Positions 1 to 10,215 of a stretch of 64,000 bases of DNA are shown here, one piece after another. Numbering within the stretch: position 1 is the first letter of the stretch; every line of letters starts with the position of its first letter. Both the position numbers and the translations under genes were made by a program. Source of the stretch: Alteromonas mediterranea DE (lineage in GTDB: Bacteria; Pseudomonadota; Gammaproteobacteria; Enterobacterales; Alteromonadaceae); contig NC_011138.3 in NCBI RefSeq assembly GCF_000020585.3, positions 2,809,654 to 2,873,653 on the forward strand, written 5' to 3'. Under the pieces are notes generated by a model. That model was not told the origin of the DNA. It made no database searches and saw only the letters and a list, made by a program, of their open reading frames with translations.

Positions 1-1155
1 AAATGCTTCTTCAATGCCTGCATATACTGCATTTAAATCAACGCCATTAAATGCCATGACCTGAAGCTGTAGCTGCCCCGCTAATTCTGCATCGTAACCA
101 TAAAGATAAAGGTTACTGGTGAGTTTTTTCTCATCAATAAGTACTTTGTTTAACGGCGCGTTTTTACCTTCGCTTAGATATTGAGAAAGCACCTGAAGCG
201 CGTAGTAGTCGTCGTGGTACTGGGGAACCGTGGGCCAAACCATGGTAAGCATAGGTGCTTGAGCAAAGTTATCGATATGGAAGCGTTTGACTGTTTCATC
301 TAACTTTGCTGGCTGGGTTGCAAGTTTAGGAATTGTTTCTCCCGCCGGTATTTCAGCGAAATACTTTTTAACCCAAGACTTTGTTTGTGCAACATCGATA
401 TCCCCCGCGATGGTTAACACCACATTATTTGGTACATACCATGTATTGAAAAACGCTTTAACATCGGCAAGCGTTGCATTTTGAAGGTCGTCTAACGACC
501 CTATTACCTGCCAACTGTATGGATGCCCGGCTGGGTACAAGTTTTTGTCGATGACATACTGGTTGTGTCCGTAGGCGCGATTATCTACGCGTTGACGTTT
601 TTCGTTTTTCACCACCTGCTTTTCTTTCGCTAGCACGGGGTCTGTTACCGTATTAATAAAGAAGCCTAATTTGTCAGCTTCAGCCCAAATCATTTTTTCC
701 AACGCATCGATAGGTACAGTTTGATAATAATTAGTGCTGTCTCGGCTTGTTGAGCCATTCGCCCCTGAACCTCCAATACGGGCACTGAGCTTATCAAGCC
801 CGCCTTTACCTAAGTTTTCAGATTCTAAGAAAAGGAGATGTTCAAACAGATGCGCAAACCCCGTGCGGCCCTCTTTCTCCCTTGCTGAGCCCACGTGTGC
901 AGTCAGTGCCACCGCGGCGACAGGGTCAGACCTATCTACGTGTAGCAACACGGTTAGCCCGTTTTCTAGCGTAAAGCGTTCATACTCTACATTGAACGAG
1001 GACGCGCGCTTGTTAACGGTTTGAGACGCTGATAGTGAGGCTGCTTGTGTGTTGAGGGCAGGCTTGCCGCTGTTAGTGCAACCTATGGAGATTGCACTTA
1101 ACGCCATAACAGCAACGGCATTACACATTCGCGTTCGTTTGAATGTTTTGAGCAT
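1..1155 (-). CDS. M16 family zinc metallopeptidase, C-terminus cut by window edge
   Basis: Insulinase/pitrilysin-type peptidase. I translated the minus strand from the ATG at 1153-1155; the frame stays open to base 1, giving 385 codons of a longer protein. The N-terminus has basic residues, a hydrophobic stretch and a cysteine at residue 26 (ISIGC), a possible but imperfect lipobox, so it is probably exported. The zinc motif HxxEH is present as HLFEH at residues 102-106, and the downstream segment VVKNEKRQR supplies the usual third ligand glutamate. A Gly-Ser-rich stretch after it (GGSGANGSTSRD) is typical of the family. Family members degrade peptides in the periplasm. The substrate is unknown. 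Only the first M16 domain is visible, so it cannot be said whether the inactive second domain is present. Confidence 0.88.
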   Translation of the reverse strand, partial: MLKTFKRTRMCNAVAVMALSAISIGCTNSGKPALNTQAASLSASQTVNKRASSFNVEYERFTLENGLTVLLHVDRSDPVAAVALTAHVGSAREKEGRTGFAHLFEHLLFLESENLGKGGLDKLSARIGGSGANGSTSRDSTNYYQTVPIDALEKMIWAEADKLGFFINTVTDPVLAKEKQVVKNEKRQRVDNRAYGHNQYVIDKNLYPAGHPYSWQVIGSLDDLQNATLADVKAFFNTWYVPNNVVLTIAGDIDVAQTKSWVKKYFAEIPAGETIPKLATQPAKLDETVKRFHIDNFAQAPMLTMVWPTVPQYHDDYYALQVLSQYLSEGKNAPLNKVLIDEKKLTSNLYLYGYDAELAGQLQLQVMAFNGVDLNAVYAGIEEAF

Positions 1156-1879
1156 GGTTCTTAATCTTCGCTAATTAAAAGACGTAACAAGTACCACAAG
1201 CACACAGTGAGCGCTACGGCATTCCCTATCCCTCATCATTTGTTTTGCACTAATAGCATTTGAAGCGTTGGCAGAAACCTCTCAAATTAGCAATTTAAGT
1301 ACATGATTTTTAATATATTTATAAGTAAGTACAACAAGCGAAAACGAAACTTTTTGTAGTGGACCCGACCACTTTTCGACACAGTTAGTTACATTTTCCC
1401 CATCGCAATGTTGAACGAACTGATTAGATTTATATCTGCACCTGTTACAAGAGATTGTCAAAGGGCACTGGCGACCTTTACATGCGTTCATTTTCCCGGC
1501 AGTGAAACGCTGGTCAGATCTGTAAAAATAGCCGCTGTTGAGCGGCGGATAAAAATGTAGAGGTACTACACGATAACTTAAATATTACAATTCATACGAC
1601 TGTACAAGCGTGTATATCCCACACTCCCTTCTATCCATAACCCCCACAAAATACACTAAGCCATTGATTATATGAAATTTTAACTTCTTATTAATTACTC
1701 AAACAAAAAGAATATCATACGATTAAGTAAGAGACGGTTTACACACTTTGTAACCAAGTGTCACATATTTCGCATATTCCCCTATTGCAACTTTAGTATG
1801 AGGAGTGCTATTGATAAATCTGCAACAAATAGTGTTGCCGAAACACACAACAAGTAAAATGGATAATAAGGAAATAACA
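1156..1879. other. Long intergenic region between divergent genes
   Basis: About 720 bases between the M16 peptidase and the TonB-dependent receptor. It should hold both promoters, but I could not single out a convincing pair. The only clear structure is a GC-rich hairpin at 1531-1546. A 69-codon minus-strand open frame at 1282-1491 has no ribosome site or recognisable family and was not called. Confidence 0.5.
1524..1552 (-). terminator. Orphan terminator-like hairpin
   Basis: GCCGCT (1531-1536), loop GTTG, AGCGGC (1541-1546), with A-rich DNA on the left that becomes a T-run on the minus strand. No annotated minus-strand gene ends here. It may end an unannotated short transcript or simply be an isolated palindrome. 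Confidence 0.3.
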
Positions 1880-4474
1880 ATGAAACAAGGTCGTAAAGTA
1901 AGTGCTATAGCAGTGGGATTAGCGCTTGCAGGAATTACCTCACTAAGCCCAGTGCATGCACAACAAGCTGACGAAGAAGCAGCGAACCTTGAACGAATTG
2001 CAGTAACGGGCTCTCGCATTAAACGCACAGATATGGAAGGTCCCTCTCCTATTCAGTCAATTGACGCCACAATGATTGAAGGCATGGGCTATGAAAACCT
2101 TCAGCAACTATTAGAAAGAATGCCCGCTACCGGGGCAGGTACTTTCTCAACACGTAACAATAGCCAAGACTCAACCGCTAACGGCGCAGCAGCTGTATCG
2201 CTTCGAGGTATGGGGCCAGATGCAACGCTAGTGCTTATTAACGGTCGCCGAGTAGCAATCAGCGCGTTTGCAGAAAGTATCACTAACTCATTTGTTGATA
2301 TTAACTCTATCCCGGTATCAGCCATTGAGCGCATTGATATTCTAAAGGACGGCGCCTCGGCTATTTATGGCTCAGATGCGGTTGCGGGTGTAGTAAACGT
2401 AGTACTTAAAAAAGATTATGAAGGTCTAGAGATCAATGCAGGCTACGGCGGCACAACAGGCCCTAGTTACGATGAAACCACAGCAAGCATTTTGTGGGGT
2501 TCGCAAAGCGAGAAAAGCAGTGCCACTGTTATTATCGACTATTTCAATAACAGCACCCTAGGAGCTGACGAAATGGGTCGCTTCGGTACAGCAAACCAAT
2601 CGCCTTACGGCGGCATGGATTTTCGCTCATCACGTGGGTACCCGGGTTATTTTTATGTTGATGGCGTAAAAACTATCGACCCAGACTGCCCGGAAGATAG
2701 CGCCACTGCGTCTGGTAGTTGTTTATTCGACTACGGCCCGTTTGGTTTAACGATTCCAGCCTCTGAGCGCGTAGGCTTTATCGGTCAATTCGACTATAAA
2801 ATTGGCGATGAAACTACCGCGTTTATGGAAGTTGCTATGCAGCACAATACGTCTGAAGCAGGCGGTGCAGCAACGCCCCTTGACGAAGACGCAGGCTTGA
2901 CAGTTCCGGGCACTCACCCTGATAACCCTTTCGGACAAGACATTGAAATAGGTCGCTACCGCCCTGTGGATGCTGGCGCTCGCCGTTGGGATATTGAGTC
3001 AGACACCCTTCGATTAGTCGCAGGTTTACGCGGTACGTTTAACGACTACGACTGGGAAGCGTCGGTTCAAAAAGGCCGCAGCCGTTCAGAGCAAAGCGGT
3101 GACCAATCGCAAGGTTGGGTTCGCGTTGATTGGCTACAAGAGCAAATTGATCTTGGCAACTACAATCCCTTTGGCGGCGTAACTAATCCTCAAAGCGTAA
3201 TTGACGAAATTACGACCAGCCTAGTGCGTCGTGGTGAATCGCGCATGACCAGTGTTGATGCGCATATCACGGGCGAAGCGTTTGATTTTGGCGATGATGT
3301 CGTCATGATGGCGGCGGGTGTTGAATACCGTGAAGAGCAAGTGTCTGACGTTCCAGACGTTCAGTTCCAACGCGGTCTGATCTTTGGTACTGAGTCAGTA
3401 TCAGCTTCAGCAGAACGCGATCAGTACGCAGCATATTTAGAGCTTTCAATTCCTTTGGCTGAAGAGCTAGAGCTACAGCTTGCAGGCCGTTACGACCACT
3501 ACAGCGACTTTGGCAGCACGACTAACCCTAAAATTGCGTTACGTTGGGCACCAAGCGATGAAGTTACGGTTCGCGGTTCATGGGCCCAAGGCTTTAGAGC
3601 GCCTTCGCTTGCACAAGTGGGTTTAGGCCCATCACAGAAAAGCGTATTCTTTGTTGATCAATACCGCTGTCAAGCAACAGGTCAAGACTGTGAATCATTG
3701 GATTACAACATCGAGTTTGCGGGTAACCCTAATCTAGATGCAGAAGAATCAGAGTCATGGAACGTGGGCGTGATCTATGCGCCTATTCAAGAACTGGGCC
3801 TAAGCATCGACGTGTGGAGTATTACTCAAGATAACAAAATTGACGAACAGCAATTTGGTTTGGTTTACGACGCTGAGTGTAATAACCAGGACAGCACAAT
3901 CTGTGTACGTCTAGACCCACAACAGGGTGAGTCGCTAGGTGTTATCCAGAAGATATTTAACACTTACCAAAACGTATCGTCACAAAAAGCCTCAGGTGTT
4001 GATTTCAGCGCTAATTACAGCATGGAACTACAAGAGTACGGCAACGTACGCTTCAACCTAGATTGGTCTTACATGAACGAGTTTGAAAAAGACGGTCTAG
4101 AGTATACGGGCGAATACGGTTACCCAGAGCACCGCTGGTTGTTTGGTACAACGTGGTCGAAAGGCGCGTTTGATGCCAATTTAAACATCAGCTTTATTGG
4201 GGAGTTTGAAGACACCCCTGATATCGACTTCGACGGTGTATTAGATTTTGAAGAAAATACCTCTAGAACCGTGGATTCTCAAATGCTGGTAGACCTTCAG
4301 TTTGGTTACAACTACAGCGATAACCTTCGCCTAGTGATTGGTTCTAACAACTTGCTAGATGAAGAGCCGCCGTTTGCAATCGGTAACGGCGATAGCGACC
4401 TTTATGGTTATGTTGGCAGCGTACACAACCCGCGTGGCCGCTTTGTTTACTCTAAACTAACTTACCGCTTCTAA
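1880..4474 (+). CDS. TonB-dependent outer-membrane receptor
   Basis: Outer-membrane beta-barrel transporter of the plug-plus-barrel family, driven by TonB-ExbBD. The start at 1880 is chosen over the upstream GTG at 1805 because AAGGA lies about 7 nt before it and it opens a classic signal peptide that would be cut after VHA. The plug begins with a TonB-box-like stretch (ERIAVTGSRIKRTD), followed by the plug signature (LRGMGPDATLVLINGRR, ILKDGASAIYGSDAVAGVVN), then a barrel ending in aromatic residues and a terminal phenylalanine (KLTYRF). Length of 864 aa is normal for the Alteromonas-type receptors of this class. The gene is monocistronic with its own terminator. The substrate cannot be read from the sequence; no polysaccharide-utilisation genes lie nearby. 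Confidence 0.93.
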   Translation: MKQGRKVSAIAVGLALAGITSLSPVHAQQADEEAANLERIAVTGSRIKRTDMEGPSPIQSIDATMIEGMGYENLQQLLERMPATGAGTFSTRNNSQDSTANGAAAVSLRGMGPDATLVLINGRRVAISAFAESITNSFVDINSIPVSAIERIDILKDGASAIYGSDAVAGVVNVVLKKDYEGLEINAGYGGTTGPSYDETTASILWGSQSEKSSATVIIDYFNNSTLGADEMGRFGTANQSPYGGMDFRSSRGYPGYFYVDGVKTIDPDCPEDSATASGSCLFDYGPFGLTIPASERVGFIGQFDYKIGDETTAFMEVAMQHNTSEAGGAATPLDEDAGLTVPGTHPDNPFGQDIEIGRYRPVDAGARRWDIESDTLRLVAGLRGTFNDYDWEASVQKGRSRSEQSGDQSQGWVRVDWLQEQIDLGNYNPFGGVTNPQSVIDEITTSLVRRGESRMTSVDAHITGEAFDFGDDVVMMAAGVEYREEQVSDVPDVQFQRGLIFGTESVSASAERDQYAAYLELSIPLAEELELQLAGRYDHYSDFGSTTNPKIALRWAPSDEVTVRGSWAQGFRAPSLAQVGLGPSQKSVFFVDQYRCQATGQDCESLDYNIEFAGNPNLDAEESESWNVGVIYAPIQELGLSIDVWSITQDNKIDEQQFGLVYDAECNNQDSTICVRLDPQQGESLGVIQKIFNTYQNVSSQKASGVDFSANYSMELQEYGNVRFNLDWSYMNEFEKDGLEYTGEYGYPEHRWLFGTTWSKGAFDANLNISFIGEFEDTPDIDFDGVLDFEENTSRTVDSQMLVDLQFGYNYSDNLRLVIGSNNLLDEEPPFAIGNGDSDLYGYVGSVHNPRGRFVYSKLTYRF

Positions 4475-4488
4475 AAGTAGCTAAAACG

Positions 4489-4533
4489 ACAAAGCCCTCA
4501 ATGCATTTAATATGCATCGAGGGCTTTTTATTT
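4489..4533 (+). terminator. Rho-independent terminator of the TonB receptor gene
   Basis: Long stem AAAGCCCTC-A-ATGCAT pairing with ATGCAT-C-GAGGGCTTT, followed by T residues, 17 bases after the receptor stop codon. Confidence 0.85.
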
Positions 4534-4712
4534 GTGTTGTTGAATGAATGTTTAAAAAAACAGATATTCAAAAAGGTACCTCTTTGCTGACGAAAACACT
4601 ATATCTATAAAAATTAGAAAAAAGACCTGTTCTCTATACCTGATTATCGAATATTGCTAACTATGCGTTTGTATGAAAAATTACTCGAACCACCGACTAT
4701 TTAGCGTTAACC

Positions 4713-4740
4713 ATAAAAAATGCCAGCTAAGCCGGCATTA
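4713..4740 (-). terminator. Terminator of the MAPEG gene
   Basis: On the minus strand the stem AATGCC-GGC pairs across TTA with GC-TGGCATT and runs into six Ts. It lies about 35 bases past the MAPEG stop codon. Confidence 0.75.
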
Positions 4741-4775
4741 TCTCTTTATAAGCTTTCACTTCAACGACCTTGAGT

Positions 4776-5171
4776 TTACATGCCAAAGTGGATAAGTATT
4801 AAATTACCGACCGCAGCACAAAGCATTGCCAAAAAGGTAAGAATCATGCCCGTAAAGCGCTGCCAGCTAACGCCAGAGTGGCGACCTAGCCCGTAAGCAT
4901 GCAAAGCACGTCCAAACAGTAACGCGCTGCCTAGGGCATGTACGGCCCAAATTTGGCCGGTGTTTGCTTCGAAACACGCGATCATAATAAGCGTAATAGG
5001 TACGTATTCGCTAAAATTGCCATGGGCTCTAGCTAAGCGACTGAGATCTTCATGACCACCATCGCCAATGCCCACTTGGTGTCGACGTCTGGCACCAATG
5101 ACTAAAAACGATAAATACAGGTAGCAAATACCCAGTAAGCTGGCGTAAAACGCCGTGATTGGCAAAACCAT
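4776..5171 (-). CDS. MAPEG family integral membrane protein
   Basis: Small membrane protein of the MAPEG superfamily (membrane-associated proteins in eicosanoid and glutathione metabolism). At 131 aa it has the expected length and about four hydrophobic helices. Recognisable family features are the RRRHQVGIGDGGHEDL segment after helix 1, the ARAHGNFSEYVP motif of helix 2 and a GRALHAYGL stretch after helix 3. Bacterial members are often annotated as YecN-like or glutathione S-transferase-like, but their real substrates are mostly unknown, so I name only the family. It lies downstream of adk in the same direction but is separated from it by adk's own terminator side, so it is probably transcribed alone. 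Confidence 0.88.
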   Translation of the reverse strand: MVLPITAFYASLLGICYLYLSFLVIGARRRHQVGIGDGGHEDLSRLARAHGNFSEYVPITLIMIACFEANTGQIWAVHALGSALLFGRALHAYGLGRHSGVSWQRFTGMILTFLAMLCAAVGNLILIHFGM

Positions 5172-5275
5172 GGTCTACTCCACATGTTATAGTTATATCG
5201 CGTTGCGTTAATCTGCGCATGTCTTCTCATAGCATCAAAAGACATTAAACGTTATCCGCTAATAAGTTACAAGCA

Positions 5276-5304
5276 ACAAAAAAGGCCGCACAAGCGACCT
5301 TTTA
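5276..5304 (-). terminator. Terminator of adk
   Basis: On the minus strand AAAGGTCGC, loop TTGT, GCGGCCTTT followed by a T-run. It starts about 17 bases past the adk stop. Confidence 0.75.
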
Positions 5305-5320
5305 TAAACGTTGTTAGTGA

Positions 5321-6313
<993 letters not shown>

Positions 6314-8236
6314 TTATTTTGCCAACTTCATTAACAATGTGTTCAAGTTCTGAACAAAGGTAGAAGGGTCTTTCAGACTGCCTTGTTCTGACAGTGATGC
6401 CTGGTCAAATAACACGCCAACCCACTGATTGAACAACTCTTCATCTTGGGTATCTGCTAGCAATTTAACTAAGCTGTGCTCAGGGTTAAGTTCAAAGTGA
6501 TACTTCACGTCTGGCACAGTCTGACCCGCAGCTTGCATAAGCTTCATCATCTGCGTTGTCATGCCGTTATCATCGGCAACAATAACCGCAGGAGAATCTG
6601 TTAGGCGGTGCGTGAACTTCACGTCAACTACCTTATCACCTAGCGCAGCTTTCGCTCTTTCAAGTACGCCTTCTACTTCTTTTTCTGCTTCTTCTTGCGC
6701 TTTCTTAGACTCTTCGTCCTCTAAGTCGCCTAAATCTAGGTTTCCTTTCGCAATTGAAACAAATTGCTTCTCGTTAAATTCAGTCAGGTGAGACATTAAC
6801 CATTCGTCAATGCGCTCGCCCATTAGCAGTACTTCAATTCCTTTCTTGCGGAAAATTTCAAGGTGCGGGCTAGATTTAGCGGCCTGCAGACTGTCTGCAG
6901 TTACATAGTAAATCTTGTCCTGACCCTCTTTCATCCGCTCGATGTAATCGGCGAGTGAAACGGTTTGAGCGTCAGACTCATCGTGGGTCGATGAGAAGCG
7001 CAGTAGGCCCGCAATTTTTTCGCGATTACTAAAGTCTTCTGCTGGACCTTCCTTAAGCACGTTACCAAACTCGTTCCAGAACGACTGATACTTGTCGCTG
7101 TCGTTCTTCGCCATTTTCTCAAGCATTTGTAGCACACGCTTAGTGCAACCTTGACGCAGCGCTTGCGTGATCTTGTTATCTTGAAGGATTTCACGAGACA
7201 CGTTAAGCGGAAGGTCGTTGCTGTCTAGTAAACCTTTTACAAAGCGTAGATAGGTTGGCATGAACTGCTCTGCGTCATCCATAATGAAAACGCGCTGAAC
7301 GTAAAGCTTAAGACCGTGGTTTTGATCGCGGTTCCACATGTCAAATGGCGCTTTAGAAGGGATATACAATAAGCTCGTGTACTCGGTTTTACCTTCTACT
7401 TTATTATGTGCCCATGCTAGCGGGTCTGCAAAGTCGTGAGAAATATGCTTGTAAAACTCATTGTACTCTTCATCAGTAATCTCTGACTTCTCACGAGTCC
7501 ATAGTGCGGTAGCCTTGTTAACCACTTCCCACTCGCCAGGCTGCGCTTCAATTTTCTCGCCATCTGGGCCTTCACTTTCAGGCACCTCATCTTTCCACAT
7601 TTGTACAGGAATGCTGATGTGGTCTGAGTACTTGCTTACAATAGAGCGCAGACGCCATGTATCGGCAAATTCTTTTTCATCCTCGCGTAGATGAAGCGTA
7701 ATCTCGGTACCGCGAGTAGGCTTGTTGATTTCAGCAATAGTGAATTCACCTTCACCGTCTGAAATCCATTCTACGCCAGCCGCTGCGTCAGCGCCCGCCG
7801 CACGGGTGCGCACGGTCACTTTATCTGCAACGATAAACGCTGAGTAGAAACCTACACCGAACTGACCGATAAGCTGCGAGTCTTTCGCACTATCGCCAGA
7901 AAGTTTGCTAAAGAAGTCTTTAGTGCCCGATTTTGCAATGGTACCAAGGTTGGCAATGACTTCATCGCGAGTCATACCAATACCGTTGTCTGTAATGGTC
8001 ACTGTGTTAGCTTCTTTATCTACGCTTAACTTAACGCATAGGTCGCCATCATTTTCGTACAGGCTATCGTTTTCTAGCGCGCGAAAGCGAAGCTTATCTG
8101 CTGCATCTGCCGCATTTGACACGAGTTCACGTAGAAAAATTTCTTTGTTTGAATACAAAGAGTGAATCATCAGATGAAGAAGCTGTTTTACTTCTGTTTG
8201 AAAACCGTGAGTTTCTTTGTGGGCTGCTTCAGCCAT
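6314..8236 (-). CDS. htpG: Hsp90-family molecular chaperone HtpG
   Basis: ATP-dependent cytosolic chaperone (bacterial Hsp90). The start at 8236 ([16 protein letters not shown]) is preferred over an in-frame codon at 8308 because it gives the usual N-terminus and 640-residue length and is preceded by GAGGAGAT. Motifs: [31 protein letters not shown], the ATP-lid residues [10 protein letters not shown] and [11 protein letters not shown], and the middle-domain stretch RVFIMDD. It is the third gene of the conserved recR-htpG-adk order. A weak heat-shock-type promoter is proposed upstream (8281-8309). Confidence 0.98.
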   Translation of the reverse strand: MAEAAHKETHGFQTEVKQLLHLMIHSLYSNKEIFLRELVSNAADAADKLRFRALENDSLYENDGDLCVKLSVDKEANTVTITDNGIGMTRDEVIANLGTIAKSGTKDFFSKLSGDSAKDSQLIGQFGVGFYSAFIVADKVTVRTRAAGADAAAGVEWISDGEGEFTIAEINKPTRGTEITLHLREDEKEFADTWRLRSIVSKYSDHISIPVQMWKDEVPESEGPDGEKIEAQPGEWEVVNKATALWTREKSEITDEEYNEFYKHISHDFADPLAWAHNKVEGKTEYTSLLYIPSKAPFDMWNRDQNHGLKLYVQRVFIMDDAEQFMPTYLRFVKGLLDSNDLPLNVSREILQDNKITQALRQGCTKRVLQMLEKMAKNDSDKYQSFWNEFGNVLKEGPAEDFSNREKIAGLLRFSSTHDESDAQTVSLADYIERMKEGQDKIYYVTADSLQAAKSSPHLEIFRKKGIEVLLMGERIDEWLMSHLTEFNEKQFVSIAKGNLDLGDLEDEESKKAQEEAEKEVEGVLERAKAALGDKVVDVKFTHRLTDSPAVIVADDNGMTTQMMKLMQAAGQTVPDVKYHFELNPEHSLVKLLADTQDEELFNQWVGVLFDQASLSEQGSLKDPSTFVQNLNTLLMKLAK

Positions 8237-8280
8237 AATCCAATATCTCCTCGTTGAATGGATCACGTTAACTGATAAAC

Positions 8281-8309
8281 AGGTAAGGACGCTCAGCGCA
8301 TTTTTCAAC
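8281..8309 (-). promoter_or_regulatory. Possible sigma-32 promoter of htpG
   Basis: Minus-strand GTTGAAA (8303-8309), 14-base spacer, CCTTACCT (8281-8288). The -35 matches the heat-shock consensus in six of seven positions; the -10 is a poor match to CCCCATNT. It is about 45 bases from the start codon. Confidence 0.35.
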
Positions 8310-8448
8310 GTTTAGAACGAAAATTTATTTTATATGAGAGCGTTTTTTTGAAGGTAACGAGGCGGCGCAGAAATAATACACCGCAATTAAGGGCTTGATA
8401 CGTTACTGTTACTGAGGTGCTAATTACGCGAAAACCATGCGCAACAAA

Positions 8449-9048
8449 TTATAATTTGCGACGGCCTGAAAATGCATGAGTAAGGGTGTTGCCATCGATA
8501 TACTCTAACTCCCCCCCAACAGGCACACCGTGGGCTATACGAGAGGCATCCACGTTGTGACTGGCGCACAACTGGGCAATATAATGCGCCGTGGCTTCTC
8601 CCTCAACCGTTGGGTTTGTAGCAAGAATGACCTCGTTAATGCCACCCGCGCTAAGGCGCCCTTCAAGTTCAGTTAATCCTATTTCTTCAGGCCCCACGCC
8701 ATCGATAGGCGATAGATGCCCCATCAGCACGAAATACTGGCCTTTGTAGCTCAACGTTTGCTCGATAGCTAACACATCTTGAGGGCTTTCCACGATACAC
8801 AATAAGCCACTAGCCTCTCTCTCTGGGTGACGGCATATTTCGCAAAGCTCATCTTCGGTAAACGTTCTACAGCGCTTACAGTGATGTATGTGCTCCATGG
8901 CATTGTGCAAAACGTTACTGAGGTCGATAGCACCTGTACGGTTTCGTTCCAAAAGGTGGAACGCCATTCTCTGGGCGCTTTTATTCCCAACGCCAGGGAG
9001 GCAGGTTAGTGCCTGGATTAATTCTGATAGTAACGGGCTAAACTTCAT
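8449..9048 (-). CDS. recR: Recombination mediator RecR
   Basis: RecR acts with RecF and RecO to load RecA on gapped DNA. The 199-residue protein shows the N-terminal helix-hairpin-helix ([20 protein letters not shown]), a four-cysteine zinc finger (CKRC ... CEIC at residues about 57-72) and a Toprim domain beginning [11 protein letters not shown]. In most gammaproteobacteria recR directly follows ybaB (dnaX-ybaB-recR). Here 6.5 kb of signalling genes separates them, and recR follows the beta-propeller-like gene by only 5 bases, so its transcription probably now starts upstream of that gene. Confidence 0.97.
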   Translation of the reverse strand: MKFSPLLSELIQALTCLPGVGNKSAQRMAFHLLERNRTGAIDLSNVLHNAMEHIHHCKRCRTFTEDELCEICRHPEREASGLLCIVESPQDVLAIEQTLSYKGQYFVLMGHLSPIDGVGPEEIGLTELEGRLSAGGINEVILATNPTVEGEATAHYIAQLCASHNVDASRIAHGVPVGGELEYIDGNTLTHAFSGRRKL

Positions 9049-9053
9049 ATTTT

Positions 9054-10001
9054 CTACTGCTTAGGTACTTCTTGGACGCTTTGTGGGCTTTCGCGGTATT
9101 TAATCACGTTCCGCTTTGCTTGGTCGAGTTTAACTTCGTAAATATTACCACCAAATAGCCCTTTGTACTCTTCATCGGTGAACACCAGAGTATTGTCATC
9201 ATAGAATGTTACCGCTTCTTTTTGCGTCACCACACCAAGGTCTATGCGTGATACATAGCCACTGAAGAAATTATCACCCTCAAAGTTCTCAAATAACCAT
9301 AAACTGGTTGAGTCAAGAAGTACCAGCTTAGTTCTATCTGGGCTTATTGCCGCTGAGGTTATCCAACATAACTTTTCTAGCGTGGTACAGGTTTTGAATT
9401 CCCCGATGAGCTGGGCATCGAAGTTAGCGGCGTGATCACCAACTTTATAAAGCTTGGTAATGCCGTCAAAGGGCTGTGTTCTGTTTTTCGTGAACAAATA
9501 AAGGTTGCGTTTATATTCAACAAACGCCTCTAAATCGTAATTTTTATCTTCAGGTTTAACTTTCCCATCACCCATTTCGGGGTAAGTAAACTTAATAATC
9601 TCCGCTTCCGTGGTGTCGGTTTTAATATCGATTGGGTTTTCTATTTTGTAAATAGTAAGCCAGCGGCGCTTGTTGTCGTTATTACCAAAGTCACCGAGAA
9701 AAAAGTGGCCAAAACTATTTTGCGTCATGTCCTCCCAATCCACATTTTTAGCATTTGTCACAGTCACTTTTCTTTCAATCGTGCCGTCTTTGTTAAGCAT
9801 GTATAAGACGGGGCCGTCGCCACTGTCGTTTATTGCCCAAAGTCTTTTGTATTTGTCGAATTCAATACCGGAAATCTCTTTAAGCTTTGGGTCGACCGTC
9901 ACTGTTTTCATTCTGAACAGTTCGTGAATACTCATGAAAAATAGCACGGCGGCAACGGGAAGTAGTATGACCGTGGTGATAACTAAGCCTTTCCTTAGCA
10001 C
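9054..10001 (-). CDS. Membrane-anchored beta-propeller-like periplasmic protein, function unknown
   Basis: A 315-residue protein with one N-terminal transmembrane helix (about residues 5-25, [20 protein letters not shown]) and a soluble, probably periplasmic domain. Repeated short blade-like segments ([75 protein letters not shown]) resemble the SdiA-regulated/phytase-like propeller proteins, which is inference from motif look rather than a database match. GTG start at 10001 with GAGG 8 nt upstream. It is closely coupled to recR (5-base gap) and lies downstream of the light-signalling genes. Confidence 0.7.
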   Translation of the reverse strand: MLRKGLVITTVILLPVAAVLFFMSIHELFRMKTVTVDPKLKEISGIEFDKYKRLWAINDSGDGPVLYMLNKDGTIERKVTVTNAKNVDWEDMTQNSFGHFFLGDFGNNDNKRRWLTIYKIENPIDIKTDTTEAEIIKFTYPEMGDGKVKPEDKNYDLEAFVEYKRNLYLFTKNRTQPFDGITKLYKVGDHAANFDAQLIGEFKTCTTLEKLCWITSAAISPDRTKLVLLDSTSLWLFENFEGDNFFSGYVSRIDLGVVTQKEAVTFYDDNTLVFTDEEYKGLFGGNIYEVKLDQAKRNVIKYRESPQSVQEVPKQ

Positions 10002-10012
10002 TACAAAAGCCT

Positions 10013-10201
10013 CTAGATAATAATTGAGTTAACGTTTTCCCTGCGCTCAAAAATAGTGTTAGTTGAAAAGTAAGCTAGGGATAGGAAGTAAATAATATAA
10101 CGAACCATGTGATAATAAAGACCATTTTCACACGAAGCGCATTTTAGTGCGATAGGTAAGTTTTTGATGACGTAAAATAGTACTTGAAGCAGCCTCTTCA
10201 T
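10013..10201 (-). CDS. Possible small membrane protein (doubtful)
   Basis: A 62-codon frame between the EAL regulator and the propeller-like gene. AGGAGGA lies almost against the ATG, too close for ideal initiation. It has two hydrophobic stretches (VLFYVIKNLPIAL and VRYIIYFLSLAYF). I recognise no family. It could be real because it fills the gap neatly, or it could be chance in AT-rich leader DNA. Confidence 0.3.
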   Translation of the reverse strand: MKRLLQVLFYVIKNLPIALKCASCENGLYYHMVRYIIYFLSLAYFSTNTIFERRENVNSIII

Positions 10202-10215
10202 TCCTCCTCGTCGTG

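Larger units (their letters stand above)
4475..4775. other. Convergent intergenic region
   Basis: About 300 bases between the convergent receptor and MAPEG genes. It holds the two terminators listed separately (4489-4533 and 4713-4740); nothing else stands out. Confidence 0.6.

Noticed and set aside
1282..1491. 69-codon minus-strand open frame
   Set aside because: No ribosome-binding site, no family resemblance, AT-rich C-terminus; lies in a promoter region.
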